DNA of 64,000 nucleotides from VXPQ01 sp965223485 (lineage in GTDB: Bacteria > Bacteroidota > Rhodothermia > Rhodothermales > VXPQ01): assembly GCA_965223485.1 (NCBI GenBank), contig OZ244993.1:1488001-1552000 (forward strand). Direction: 5' to 3'. Position 1 is the first letter of the stretch. Each line of letters starts with the position of its first letter. The position numbers and the translations under genes were made by a program. This document shows, piece by piece, positions 1 to 9,512 of this stretch. The notes under the pieces were generated by a model, which was not told where the DNA came from, did no database searches, and worked only from the letters and a program-made list of their open reading frames with translations.

Positions 1-3000
1 CGAACGAGGCTCCCTGGTTCGTCCTCTCCGCGTCCGAGGGGTCCGACCAGTCGCTCGGCGTCTCGCCGTTCAGCGCCTGCACCCGCGCCTGGTAGTCCGT
101 GTTCGCCGCCAGCCCGGTGATCGTCGCGGTGAGATCCGTGCCGGTGTGGGGGAAGTCGGTCCAGTCGCCCGTCGCGCCTGCGCGGTACTCCAGCTTGTAG
201 CCGATGATCTCCGGGCCGCCGTTCTTGCCCGGCTTCGCCCAGGTCGCGGTCAGGCTCGTCGCCGAGCCCGTGACCGCCGCCAGCGTCGGTGCGGCCGGCG
301 TGTCCGATTGCTCGGCGACGTCCGTGACGCTGATAACCACCGGGATCGTGTCGCTGCCGCCGAAGCCGTCCTCGACCTTCGCCGTCAACGAGTAGAGGTC
401 TTTCGTCTCGTGGTCGTAGTCCACGTTCGCCACGGTCGTGATCTCGCTCGTAACCGAATCGATGGCGAAGGACGCCGCGTCCGTCCCCTCCAGGCTGTAC
501 TCCAGCGTGTCGTCGTCGGCGTCCGTCGCCGGCACCGTTGCGACCACAACGGTGCCCGCGGTGCTGTTCTCCGGCACGGTGAGACTCACCAGCATCCCGT
601 CGAACGTCGGGTCGCTGTTGTCCGCTCTGCGCGAGCCGTCCACCTTGTGGCCTGACTGCGTCCCACGGCCTTCCCAGTAGAGCGGGACGTTGGTGCTGGT
701 GCCAGCGAACCGGACCGTGTCGTCCGCATCGAGCCGCACCGGGCCGTTCGGGCTGTTGAAGTCGTCTTCGTCACGCAGGAAGATGCCGTTGTCGTCCGCG
801 TCGGTCGGCGCCACGGTGTGGGCGAAGACCAGCGCGGTGCTGCCGGCGCCCGAGTCGAGCGCTGCGTCGACGTCCGAACTGCCGAGCGCGAACCGGAACA
901 CCGGGTCCCCGGCCACGTCCACCGCGGTGTTGAAGGTCACCGTGAACAGGATCTTCTCGCCCACCCCGTAGGTGTCCGGCGTCGTCTCGCCCGGCGAGGT
1001 CAGCGCCGGCGTCGAGGTCACCGCCACCGAGACGATCGAGCGCGAGCCGTCCACCTTGTGGCCGGACTGCCTGCCGGGCGCGCTGTGATCGAGGACCGCG
1101 TCCAGCCCGGTGGCCACGCTCGTGATCGCGCCGTTCTGGGGCGTGCCGTTGCGGTTGCCCGCCAGCGTCCGGTCCCCGTCTCCCATCCAGATGCCGTCGT
1201 CGTCCTCGTCCCCGGCCTGCACGGTGTAGCCGAACACCAGCGTGTTCGTGCCGTTGCCGCTCAGCAGCGCCGCGCGCTTGGCGCCGCCCACCGACAGCAC
1301 GAAGTCCGTGCCGGCCGCGGCGTTCACCGGCGCGCTGAAGTCCACCGCGACCGCGATGGTCTCGCCGGCCCCGTAGGTGTCCGACGCGAGCACCGGCACC
1401 GACGTGACCGTCACATTGGTGACCGCCGGGGTGTCGTCGCTGGTGATCGTGCCCTTCGCCGTCGCGTCCGGAATGGTCGCGTGGGTCGGGTTGGACAGCG
1501 TCACCGTGAAGGTCTCGTCCTCCTCGTCGACCGCGTCGTCCGTGGTGGACACGGTGAAGGTCCTGGCGGTTTCGCCGGGCGTGGTGACCAGATCGCCGGT
1601 CACGTTGTCAAACCCATGGGTTCGTGGCGTGAAGGTCAGCGTCCCCGAGGCCGCCGCAAAGTCGGTTCCGTCCTCGGCGTCGTCCCCCTCCGCGTCGAGC
1701 GCGGCGGCCTCCCAGTCCACGGTCACCTCCCGCTCGCTCTCGGCCGACAGCTCCACCGTGAAGGTCAGGTCGCCGCCTTCCGCCGCCGAGACGTCGTCGA
1801 CGCTCAGCGTCGGCGGATCGTCGTCGTCGAGGATCGTGCCGGGGACCCTCAAATGAAAGGCCCCGCCCCCGTACGTCAAGTTGATCCCAGACCTCAGATC
1901 CAGCGAGAAGGTCTCCTCGTCCTCCTCGTCGATCGCGTCGTCGGTGGTGGGCACCGTCAACGTCTTCGATGTTTCGCCCGGCTCGAAGTACAGCAGGGGA
2001 GCGTCAGTGTATGGGAAGTCCACGCCCACCCACGCCGTACCGGAAACGGCGCCCCAAGGAATCGTCACTCGCTTGCCACTCGCCGGCGAGAGCGTCAGCG
2101 TGAAGGTTGCGCTCTCGCCCTCGGTCACCTCCGCGTCGAGAGCCGCCGCGCTCAGCACGGGCAGCTCGTCGTCGTCGTTGATCGTGCCCGTCGCGGTCGC
2201 CGTCCCCAGGATCGCGTTCGCCGATACGCCCGACAGCGTCACCGTGAAGGTCTCGTTCTCCTCGTCGGCGTTGTCCTGCGCCGTCGGCACGTCGAACGTG
2301 CCCGTCAGCTCGCCCATCGGGACGGTCACCTGCCCCGTCTTCGCCGTCCCGAGATCGTCCGCCGCCACCGCCGTGTCGGCGCTCTCGATGGACGCGGTCC
2401 AGGTCGCCGTCACGTCCGCCCCGACCGTTGCCGACAGCGTCGCCGTGAAGGTCACGTCGCCGCCCTCGGTCCCCGAGGCGTTCGCGATGCTCAGCGTGGG
2501 CAGGATCGCGGCGCCCTTGATGGCGATGCGCATTGAGCGCCCCCCACCAAAGCTGTTCGTTTGCCATGTCGCGCCGACACCAGTAGTGAGGAAGTCGAAC
2601 TCGTTCGCGATACTCCACGGGGCCACGAATCCCATATCCTCGCCTTCCTCGGACGTGACACCGACATCCATGAGGCTGCCGGTAGGACTCGCCACCACCG
2701 CGTAGATCGTGTCTCGCATGAGCGTGGCATCCGCTAGCGCAGTGAAGGACAGCGTTCCCGCCGCAAAGGTGCCTGGAGGCGTGAGATCCGTACAGACCGA
2801 CGTGGGATACCCGCTGGAGTCGACCTCGCATACTTTCGCCCCAAAACTTCTGGTACCGTCAGAGACGATGTCGATGCCCGTCAGGGTGTACCCCGCGTTC
2901 GAACCCGTGGTGAATCTTTGCGAGTATGTGGCTGAGGTTTCCTGGGTATCGGTTGATTGACCGATGTTGCTGACCAGGGTGGTCGCGGTCTGCGCCTGGG

Positions 3001-3147
3001 CGGTGGCGGGGAGCGCGAGGGCGCCGCAGAGCGCGAGCAGCGCCGCGGCGGCGCGGGCGGTGCGGCATACGTATAAGGGGAGGAACCGCCGCCCCGGCGG
3101 GGCGACCGGCGATGGCGGGCGGGTGTTTTCCCGGAACCGGTGCGCAG

Positions 3148-3151
<4 letters not shown>
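1..3151 (-). CDS. Giant secreted Calx-beta/cadherin/Fn3 surface protein, N-terminal part (runs off the window)
   Basis: Reading frame is open from the ATG at 3151 to base 1 (1050 codons, 3' end outside). Residues 1-52 are a long basic n-region and hydrophobic signal peptide ending ALALPATAQAQT. About 50-213 is a choice-of-anchor-type beta domain (LVSNIGQ start), about 215-567 are three Calx-beta domains (TLSIANASGTEGGDVTF; DDAIDEEDEETFSLDL), about 573-837 are two SwmB-like domains each ending GHKVDG, about 838-945 is a cadherin-like domain (SLTVPENSTAGTVVVATV), then an Fn3 domain. It is a paralog of the gene at 47791-55506: the MTAHRFR start, signal region and upstream DNA are conserved. By analogy a T9SS sorting domain is expected beyond the edge. 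Likely an exported adhesin or matrix protein; no enzymatic domain is visible. The start is chosen by conservation with the paralog. A GA tract lies 34 bp upstream. Confidence 0.85.
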
Positions 3152-3233
<82 letters not shown>

Positions 3234-3237
3234 AAGT

Positions 3238-3425
3238 CTTAAATTATTAACCTGTCACCGTACGAGTCATGAAAAAGCGGAAGAAGGAAAGAACAAGCGA
3301 GGTGCTCAACCTGTCCAATCAATCGGAATCCGGTTCATATATACAAGTTCCGATCTAAAAAATCAAATGGCTATACAAAAGCATCTAAAAATATAATATA
3401 AAGACAGCGCTTGTAACAAGCCGGA
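3238..3425 (-). promoter_or_regulatory. Conserved AT-rich upstream element, copy 1 (putative promoter cassette)
   Basis: 188 bp nearly identical to 55655-55850 (the main difference is about 8 extra bases in copy 2), although the flanks differ. It is AT-rich in a GC-rich chromosome. Its outer end carries the box gcgcttgtaacaag (3407-3420), in which CTTGT/ACAAG form an inverted repeat, followed on the sense strand by a TATATTTT stretch that could be a Bacteroidota-type -7 region. A related box (gcgtttgcaacaag) stands upstream of the third giant gene at 47543-47556. Promoter function is inferred from position and conservation. Confidence 0.6.
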
Positions 3426-3526
3426 CACGACGATGAAGTACAGCGTATTCGAACCTGCCAGGGTGGTGTTCGCGGGGGCCCTGAACGTGTTGACCGCGTC
3501 GGCGGTGATTCCGGAGGTCGAGCGTT
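3421..3526 (-). pseudogene. Remnant of a choice-of-anchor domain from another surface-protein gene
   Basis: Read on the minus strand this gives SGITADAVNTFRAPANTTL followed by YFIVVSG, matching SGITANAVNTFAAPGNTTL and YFVVVSG of the 47791-55506 protein. It runs directly into the conserved upstream element at its 3' side. Between 3527 and about 3738 I see no gene, only AT-rich sequence. Confidence 0.7.
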
Positions 3527-3759
3527 AATAAGTGATCTTTTTGTGCCTGTTCACCGCCATTTTCAATGCAGCTCCTAAAACCGGATTAATCGGATTATCC
3601 TATAGACAAATGCAGCGGAGAGACTATTTTTTACCGCTGGTCCCCTGATTGGGCGGATTCGGCGGAGGAACACGCGTTGTGTTATTAGGGCGGTATCCCT
3701 CTGTAAGTGGCTTGGGCCGATAACCCCGTGTTATCCGCGTCGCATCGGGTCACCGGTAA

Positions 3760-5087
3760 GGGCGTGTCCGCTTAACTGTGTAAGTGGGGTTATTGTTCAA
3801 TGGGGACTCTGTCCCCGTAGAGTATGACGAACTGGTTGAGGGCGGCCTTCCAGTCGCGTATGGGCCGCTTCCATTTCTTCGACGCTTCGCGCAGACCCAG
3901 GTAGAGCAGCTTGCGCACCGCGTCGTCGCTGGGGAAAGCGCCCCGCCCCTTGACGATCTTGCGCAGGCTGTAGTTCAGCGATTCGATCGCATTGGTGGTG
4001 TAGACCACCTTGCGGATCGCAGGCGCATAGTCGAAGAAAGGCGCCAGACGCTCCCAGTCCTTCCTCCACAGCGGAGCGATAGCCGGGTACTTCTCGCTCC
4101 ATTGTCTCTCGAAAGCCTCGAGCGCCGCCAGAGCGGCCTCTTCACTCGGCGCCGTATAGACGCTGCGCAGGTCGCCCACCACCGGCTTGCGCTCCTTCCA
4201 GGGCACGTAACGCAGGCTCTTGCGCACCTGGTGCACTATGCACAACTGCACCCGCGCATGTGGAAAGACCGTCTCTATCGCCTCGGGTAGATCCTTCAGG
4301 CCGTCCACGCACGCAATGAAACAGTCCTCCATGCCCCGCGCCTTCAACTCGCCGAAGATGGTAAGCCACGAAACGGCTCCCTCCGTCGGAGCGATCCAAA
4401 GGCCAAGCACCTTTTTCTCTCCTTCAATGTCTATCGCCAGCGCCACGTAGACCGCTCGCGTCTTCACCGATCCCTCCTCGCGAGACTTCACGAACAAGGC
4501 GTCGAAGTACACGATCGGATACACACGCTCCAGAGGACGAGCCTGCCATGCGGTCACTTCTTCAAGAACGCTTGCGGTAACCTCCGAGACAAGCGTAGAG
4601 GAGACCTCCGCTCCGTAGAGACGCCTCAACGTGTCCTGGATAGCCCGCGTGCTCTGGCCCTGCGCGTAGAGATACACGATCGTCTCGTCCAGGCCCGCTA
4701 CCCGGCGCTGGCGCTTCTCTACGATCCTGGGCTCGAAACTGCCGTTGCGATCGCGAGGAACCTCCAGATCCAGCGAACCCGACTCGCTCTCGAGCCGCTT
4801 CGCAGTGCGCCCGTTGCGGGAATTGCCGCTGCCGCGACCTGACGGATCATGCGGAGGGTAGCCGAGATGATGCGTCATCTCCCCCTCCAATGCCGCCTCG
4901 AGAGCGCGCTTGCCTATCGTCTTGAGCAAGCCCCCCTCGCCGAATATGTCCCGCGCGTCCCCTTTGAAGTCCTTCAGCAACTCCTCAAGGAGCGCCTGCT
5001 GTTTGTCTGTAAGTTCGGCCATCGTCTTCACCTCCTGATGAAACTATGTGTACGATTGACCACTTACACAGTTTACGGGACACGCCC
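3760..5087 (-). mobile_element. IS256-family insertion sequence, complete
   Basis: Terminal inverted repeats of 28 bp at 3760-3787 and 5060-5087 share GGGCGTGTCC and ACTGTGTAAGTGG. The element is flanked by the 8-bp direct repeat accggtaa (3752-3759 and 5088-5095), the target duplication size expected for IS256. It carries one transposase gene. It inserted inside the coding sequence of an IS481-type transposase: joining the flanks restores HRVTGNRRKNSAGAGWEYV. Confidence 0.93.
3790..5022 (-). CDS. IS256/Mutator-family transposase
   Basis: 410 aa, full length for the family. The DDE residues are visible: Asp in YFDALFVK, Asp in CVDGLKDLPEA and Glu in TTNAIESLN, with the family signature LCIVHQVRKSLRYV between. 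The start is the ATG at 5022, preceded by a strong AGGAGGTG ribosome site 7 bases upstream; the GTG at 5031 lies within that site and is not used as start. The gene is intact and could be active. Confidence 0.96.
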   Translation of the reverse strand: MAELTDKQQALLEELLKDFKGDARDIFGEGGLLKTIGKRALEAALEGEMTHHLGYPPHDPSGRGSGNSRNGRTAKRLESESGSLDLEVPRDRNGSFEPRIVEKRQRRVAGLDETIVYLYAQGQSTRAIQDTLRRLYGAEVSSTLVSEVTASVLEEVTAWQARPLERVYPIVYFDALFVKSREEGSVKTRAVYVALAIDIEGEKKVLGLWIAPTEGAVSWLTIFGELKARGMEDCFIACVDGLKDLPEAIETVFPHARVQLCIVHQVRKSLRYVPWKERKPVVGDLRSVYTAPSEEAALAALEAFERQWSEKYPAIAPLWRKDWERLAPFFDYAPAIRKVVYTTNAIESLNYSLRKIVKGRGAFPSDDAVRKLLYLGLREASKKWKRPIRDWKAALNQFVILYGDRVPIEQ

Positions 5088-5579
5088 ACCGGTAACCGAC
5101 GAAAGAACTCCGCAGGCGCCGGATGGGAATACGTGCATGTGGCCATCGACGATCATTCGCGAGTGAGCTTCGCTTGCATCCAGCCCGGCGAGACCGCTCT
5201 AAGCGCCTGTAGCGCGCTCGTCGACACCCTGCGCTACTTCCGAACACTCGGAGTCGCCTTCACCCGCGTTATGACCGACAACGGCTCCTGCTACCGCTCG
5301 AAACGCTTCGCAAAATTGTGCCGACGACTGAAACTCAGACATATCCGAACCAGACCCTATACCCCGCGAACCAACGGCAAAGCAGAACGCTTCATCCAAA
5401 CCGCGCTGCGCGAATGGGCCTACGCACGCGCCTACGACAACTCCGGACAGCGCGGCGAGTACCTCCCCCGCTGGCTGCACCGATACAATTGGCGTCGACC
5501 ACACGCCAGCTTGAAATACCGAACGCCTATCCAATCCCTGAATATCCCACTGAACAACGTGGTGGGTTTACACAGCTAA
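5088..5579 (+). pseudogene. IS481-family transposase, C-terminal integrase core, interrupted by IS256
   Basis: The frame gives the rve core with its three acidic residues: VAIDDHSRVSF, RVMTDNGSCY and RTNGKAERFIQTALREW, then YNWRRPHASLKYRTPIQ. Only a few codons (ASHRVTG) survive left of the IS256 element, so the N-terminal helix-turn-helix half is missing. The end ggtgggtttaca (5561-5572) looks like the right terminus of the IS481 element, with TGT/ACA-type ends. No left terminus is visible, so the element is dead. Confidence 0.85.
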
Positions 5580-5999
5580 CTGGTAGCCGAAAAAATCCGC
5601 AGGGCAATAGACTTCGACGCGTACTTGAGACGAACCGGCGGTCAGGTCGATGTCGCCGTGTTTGGTTCCCGGCGGGGCGGAAGCCGGTTGCGCATTCTCT
5701 ACTCCTGCGGCGTTCTGAAGATGCGCAAGCAAATCGAATTCCGACAGCGCTTGATGGAATTGCAATGAATCGGTCTGCTCAAGAATGCGTTTACCGATAC
5801 TTCCCGACGCAGGAAGATTGTTGTCCACGAAGGCCAGTAAATCTTCGATATGTTCGTAATGCGTATTGCCGAGCAGGCGGACAATTTCCAGCTCGCTCCG
5901 ACCGGATGAAGGAAGCTTTTTCCCGATCCGTTCCGCAATGCGCGGGAAACGCTGCAATGCGTTCCGGACCTCGTTCGTGATCGGATAACGAATGACCAT
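5568..5999 (-). pseudogene. Hypothetical protein truncated at its C-terminus by the IS481 end
   Basis: 143 codons. The last codons (AV and the stop) come from the IS481 terminus, right after VEVYCPADFFGYQL, so the original C-terminus is lost. I do not recognise the family. The body is helical (ITNEVRNALQRFPRIAERIGKK; HYEHIEDLLAFVDNNL) and its end resembles a DxD-containing beta strand (HGDIDLTAGSSQVRVEVY). It starts 3 bases after the preceding minus-strand gene, so both probably formed one operon. Confidence 0.6.
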
Positions 6000-6002
6000 G
6001 TC

Positions 6003-6362
6003 TTACCCCCCGGTTTCCGTTGCCGTCGTCCGGGCTTGTTCCATGCGGCGTTGGGAACGGCGCCCGCTTGAGGGAGCGGGTTTTTCGGGAATGCGGCGGT
6101 TCTTTGACGTTGCCCGCAGCGGATATCCCACGGCAAGCGTTGGCCACCGCATGTCGTTCAGGCGCTCCCGCAGCTGCATGGCCTTTTTCGATACGTCCGG
6201 GTGTTGTTCCCGGTAGGCCTCGGCGACATTGTCCAGGGCGAGCATAAGAACAACCAATACCTCTTCTTCAGCCGCCACTTTCAGATAGCCGGCGGCAAAT
6301 TTCGGGTCTTTCCGGAGTTCTCCCCGAAGCCATTCGTAGTGGTCTACGCCCATGTCGCTCAT
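6003..6362 (-). CDS. Small protein with HigA-antitoxin-like N-terminus
   Basis: 119 aa. Residues 7-50 (YEWLRGELRKDPKFAAGYLK, then LVVLMLALDNVAEAYRE) resemble the start of HigA-type addiction-module antidotes, which normally read DPEFAAEYL and then LALRDVAEA before a helix-turn-helix. Here the expected HTH is not evident and the tail is basic and low in complexity (PSSGRRSQRRMEQARTTATE). It lies 12 bp downstream of a RelE/HigB-like tail, the gene order of higBA. An alternative start is Met4 at 6353. Function uncertain. Confidence 0.5.
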   Translation of the reverse strand: MSDMGVDHYEWLRGELRKDPKFAAGYLKVAAEEEVLVVLMLALDNVAEAYREQHPDVSKKAMQLRERLNDMRWPTLAVGYPLRATSKNRRIPEKPAPSSGRRSQRRMEQARTTATETGG

Positions 6363-6374
6363 GATTCCGAGATG

Positions 6375-6476
6375 TTATGGTTTGGTTTCCCGATGTCTCG
6401 ATTTCCAGTCCCTGAGTCGTTTCTGCGCCGTGGCGATGTCGGTTCGCTGCGTTTTCTTGCGACTTCCTGAAACACA
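6375..6476 (-). pseudogene. C-terminal remnant of a RelE/HigB-like (Gp49) toxin
   Basis: The frame ending at 6375 reads VSGSRKKTQRTDIATAQKRL and then RDWKSRH, like the conserved end of phage-derived Gp49/HigB toxins (HGFxKKTQKTPxxEIxxAxxR). Everything N-terminal is absent. The context with the antitoxin-like gene just downstream supports a decayed toxin-antitoxin pair. Between 6477 and 6736 I see no gene. Confidence 0.45.
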
Positions 6477-6736
6477 ACCGGGCCGCTCCGGATCCGGGAA
6501 TATGCTACATGCTGTACATAAAGAGTAGTAGAGCCTTTTTAGACACGAAAACACGGAAAATATGACCCCGTGACCAGTTGCCTTTTTTCGCCTCGAAGAG
6601 GTCTGGAAGCGGATTGATCCGTCCGGAGAAGAGGACGAGGAAGAGATGGAGTGAGAGGGGTGGCCTCCCCTTTTGCCGTTACAGGCATCGTTGCAGCTGT
6701 TGAATCGTCGCCCGCCTGCGTGCGGAAACAGACGAC

Positions 6737-7483
6737 CTACCCGTCCAGCACAACCATGACCATCACATCGTAGAGGGCATGCGTCCAGGCGGCTATGCCG
6801 AATCCCCGCGTAAGGTACAGGACGTTCAGCGCCAGGCCGAAAAGCATCCGGAAAAGGAACGAGTTCAGACGGAACGCATCGCCCAGCGGCCCGATGTAGT
6901 GCACCAGGCTGAAAAGAAAGGCCCCGGCGACCGCAGCTATGGTATAGGCCAGTATCCGGTCTCCCATTAACCGGCGCAACACCCAAAACAGGGCGCCCAC
7001 CAGAAGTACGCGAAACAGCAATTCCTCGTACAGGCCCGCTCCGACCGAAAGCGCCAGTTTCATGGTGATTCCCTCCGCCGGTCCGGACTGCGCCAGGGCC
7101 GGCAGGATCGCATAGACCAGTCCGGAAACGATCACCGCGATCACTACCGCGTACACCGTGCTTTCGAGAAACATCCACAGGAAATAGCGGGGACGAAAGG
7201 GCGTCTTTTTCTTGCGGTCGTACCAGAATACGGCAATACCGGCGAGCAGTACGGCAATTCCGAAGGCCGTCAGGCCGTAGTCCCCTACTACGAGCAGCAA
7301 CTGCTTGAGCCACATCTCGGACGAAACGCGCACCTGCGCCACAGCGCTGCGGTTCGCAAAAACGATCAGCAATTCGTACAGGACCAGGAGGGGAAGCGCG
7401 GCCAGAAACCCGTAGGTGGCCGAGCGGGAGGCGTTGTGATACTTGTTCCAGACGCCGGGTCGATATATGGCTTCACCAGTCAT
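6737..7483 (-). CDS. CPBP-family intramembrane metalloprotease
   Basis: 248 aa from the ATG at 7483 (MTGEAIYRPG); a longer frame to 7546 adds an unlikely leader. About seven hydrophobic segments. The CPBP/Abi motifs are present: GLYEELLFRVLL (EExxxR), FSLVHYIGP (FxxxH) and WTHALYDV. Family members are glutamic-type membrane proteases (Rce1-like); the substrate is unknown. Last gene of a minus-strand group with LemA, TPM and TPR proteins. Confidence 0.85.
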   Translation of the reverse strand: MTGEAIYRPGVWNKYHNASRSATYGFLAALPLLVLYELLIVFANRSAVAQVRVSSEMWLKQLLLVVGDYGLTAFGIAVLLAGIAVFWYDRKKKTPFRPRYFLWMFLESTVYAVVIAVIVSGLVYAILPALAQSGPAEGITMKLALSVGAGLYEELLFRVLLVGALFWVLRRLMGDRILAYTIAAVAGAFLFSLVHYIGPLGDAFRLNSFLFRMLFGLALNVLYLTRGFGIAAWTHALYDVMVMVVLDG

Positions 7484-7617
7484 GATTTTCCCTACTCCGA
7501 CGGATAGACAAAATGCTGCGGCGTAAATGTGTGCGGGTGACCCCAAACATTTTTGGCAGGATGTAAGCCGGGCGCCCCGTTACAATAGACGACAAGGGCG
7601 CCCTGTCGCCAGCGGTT

Positions 7618-7953
7618 TCAGTCGTCGAACCCCACCCCTTCTATCTGCATCAGGGCGTCCCGGAGTTCGGCCTGTGCATGGGTGTCGCGCTGCCGCCCCG
7701 CGACAGCGACACCTTGTTTATATGTTCGTATGGCGTCTTCCCGCCGGCCCAGTTCCTGGTACAATTTTCCGAGATGATACCAGGTCCCCACGTACTCGGG
7801 ATCATCGGAAACGAGGCCCTCGAAAAAACGAAGCGCCTCCTCGATGTCTCCGCATTTGAGATATTCCCGGGCAAGAGCGAACCGGACAAATGCATCGTCA
7901 GGATCTTCTTCGTGGAACGCTTGCAGCGCCTGTAACCGGTCGTCCTGCATCAT
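7618..7953 (-). CDS. Small tetratricopeptide-repeat protein
   Basis: 111 aa from the ATG at 7953. Two to three TPR motifs: DAFVRFALAREYLKCGDIEE, EYVGTWYHLGKLYQELGRRE and a final amphipathic helix. No signal peptide, so probably cytosolic. An upstream ATG at 8022 would overlap the end of the TPM gene and adds low-complexity sequence. Resembles short TPR proteins often seen near housekeeping genes in Bacteroidota; role unknown. Confidence 0.8.
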   Translation of the reverse strand: MMQDDRLQALQAFHEEDPDDAFVRFALAREYLKCGDIEEALRFFEGLVSDDPEYVGTWYHLGKLYQELGRREDAIRTYKQGVAVAGRQRDTHAQAELRDALMQIEGVGFDD

Positions 7954-8015
7954 GACGGGAGAAATCTTTCCGGGCAGGTCCGGGCCGACCATGCCTTGAG
8001 AATTACCGGACAGGC

Positions 8016-8903
8016 TTACCATCCGCCTCCTGCGCCGCCGCCCCCGAATCCACCGCCGCCAAACCCGCCGAAACCGCCTCCCAAGCCTCCTCCGCCCATA
8101 CCGCCTCCGAATCCGCCCCCGCCGAGTCCGCCTCCCCAGACAATGAAGGGGGCCCCGTACGCATGGCGCCGATAGCGTTTACCTCCGTCGTTTCCACCCC
8201 CCCGCCGGCGGATGGACGTAATAACAAACCACACAATGATAAACAACCCCATCAGCGCGGATGGATTGATCGGGGGTTTCCCGGAGCGCCTCGGCGTGGC
8301 TTCCTCCGCTGTAAATTCGCCTGCCGCCGCAGCGATCAGCAGGTCCGCGGCGCCGGATATTCCTTCATAGAACCGTCCCTCGCGGAAGTACGGCACCATA
8401 ACATTGCGGTGGATGCGGGCGGCCACCGCATCGGGAATGGCGCCCTCCAGCCCATAGCCCGTTTCGATACGCACCTCCCGATCGTCGCGCGCCACGAGGA
8501 TCACCACGCCGTTATCTTGTCCCGCCTGTCCTACGCCCCAGTTGCGGCCCAGCACCAGCGCATATTCTGCGGCGGGCACGCCTTCGAGCGACGGAATTGT
8601 AACGACCACGATCTGTGTGGAGGTGGTATCCGCATACGCTGTCAGCTTTGCGGTCAGCGCCCGCTCCTCGGAAGGGGTAAGCAGATCAGCCCGATCCGTC
8701 ACCAGCCGACCCGTGGAAGGAATCACGTTCACGGTCCGCTGGGCGTGCACTACGCCGACGGGGAACAAGCCCGCCAGCAACAACCCCGCCAGCAGCAACC
8801 CCGCCAGAAACAGCTTGCCCGGAAGCAATTCCGTCAGGCGCCGAGCAAGGAGGCGTGCCTGGACGCTCTGCTGCACGCACGTTGTGTCGCACTGCTTGTG
8901 CAT
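8016..8903 (-). CDS. TPM-domain membrane-anchored protein (YgcG-like) with glycine-rich tail
   Basis: 295 aa. Residues 30-55 are a signal segment (LFLAGLLLAGLLLAGLFPVG). About 65-200 is the TPM domain (VTDRADLLTPSEERALTAKL; STQIVVVTIPSLEG; RNWGVGQAGQDNGVVILVAR; IETGYGLEGAIPDAVAARI). About 215-232 is a transmembrane helix. From about 250 on it is almost all Gly with Phe/Met, as in YgcG relatives. It follows lemA by 6 bp, a pairing common in this family, and probably acts in the envelope. Confidence 0.9.
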   Translation of the reverse strand: MHKQCDTTCVQQSVQARLLARRLTELLPGKLFLAGLLLAGLLLAGLFPVGVVHAQRTVNVIPSTGRLVTDRADLLTPSEERALTAKLTAYADTTSTQIVVVTIPSLEGVPAAEYALVLGRNWGVGQAGQDNGVVILVARDDREVRIETGYGLEGAIPDAVAARIHRNVMVPYFREGRFYEGISGAADLLIAAAAGEFTAEEATPRRSGKPPINPSALMGLFIIVWFVITSIRRRGGGNDGGKRYRRHAYGAPFIVWGGGLGGGGFGGGMGGGGLGGGFGGFGGGGFGGGGAGGGW

Positions 8904-8909
8904 CCGGTA

Positions 8910-9512
8910 TCAAGAAGAAAAGTCGACTGTGGGCGCCTCTTCGGCTCCTGCTTCCGCCTCGAAGGGAGTACGCCGTTCAAAGCCGAATAGGGAAGCAAAG
9001 ATAGCGCCGGGAAAGCGGCGTACCTGCGTATTGTAGCGGCGCACCGATTCATTGTAATCGCGACGGGCTACGGTAATCCGGTTCTCCGTTCCCTCGAGTT
9101 GCGCCTGCAAATCCCGGAAAGCCTCTGTGGCGCGGAGTTGCGGATAATTCTCGGAAACGGCGAGCAGTCGGCCCAGTGCGCCGCCCAGGCGGCTTTGCGC
9201 TGCTTCAAACTCGCGCAAGCGGGCGGGGTCTTCCAGATCGTCCACTGTCAGTCGGATCGATGTCGCCTCGGCCCGCGCCTGCGTCACCGCCTGGAGTGTT
9301 TCCTGCTCGAAGTCGGCGGCGCCGCGTACGGTGCTGACCAGATTGGGAATCAGGTCCGTGCGGCGCTGGTATTGCGTTTCGACATTCGCCCAGGACTGTT
9401 CGACCAGTTCTTCCCCCTCGACCATTCCATTGTATGCGTTGCATCCCATGCACCCGCCGAAAAGCACAATAAGAAGAACAAGAAGGAGGGCAATCGTTCT
9501 GTTGCTGCGCAT
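8910..9512 (-). CDS. lemA: LemA family protein
   Basis: 200 aa. N-terminal signal/anchor (ALLLVLLIVLFGGCMGCNAY) and the LemA core: LVEQSWANVETQYQRRTDLI, then PNLVSTVRGAADFEQETL, AVSENYPQLRATEAFRDLQA and TENRITVARRDYNESVRRYN, with the terminal FPGAIFASLFGF. Membrane-anchored helical bundle of unknown biochemical role. First gene of the lemA-TPM-TPR-CPBP group. The 194 bp upstream (9513-9706) separates it from the divergent S41 protease and must hold both promoters. Confidence 0.93.
   Translation of the reverse strand: MRSNRTIALLLVLLIVLFGGCMGCNAYNGMVEGEELVEQSWANVETQYQRRTDLIPNLVSTVRGAADFEQETLQAVTQARAEATSIRLTVDDLEDPARLREFEAAQSRLGGALGRLLAVSENYPQLRATEAFRDLQAQLEGTENRITVARRDYNESVRRYNTQVRRFPGAIFASLFGFERRTPFEAEAGAEEAPTVDFSS

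Noticed and set aside
818..2536. Long plus-strand open frame opposite the first surface gene
   Set aside because: It is codon-aligned antisense to a clear Calx-beta/SwmB coding frame; Arg-rich composition without domains. Same for the plus-strand frames at 38900-41599, 49258-52674 and the minus-strand frames at 57437-58702 and 61940-63958.
2004..2831. Minus-strand 275-codon frame inside the first surface gene
   Set aside because: It is in a different frame from the continuous signal-peptide/Calx-beta frame and is His/Arg/Gly-rich shadow sequence.
6590..6652. Short plus-strand frame ending in a run of Glu codons
   Set aside because: No start codon with a ribosome site and no recognisable family; too short to support.
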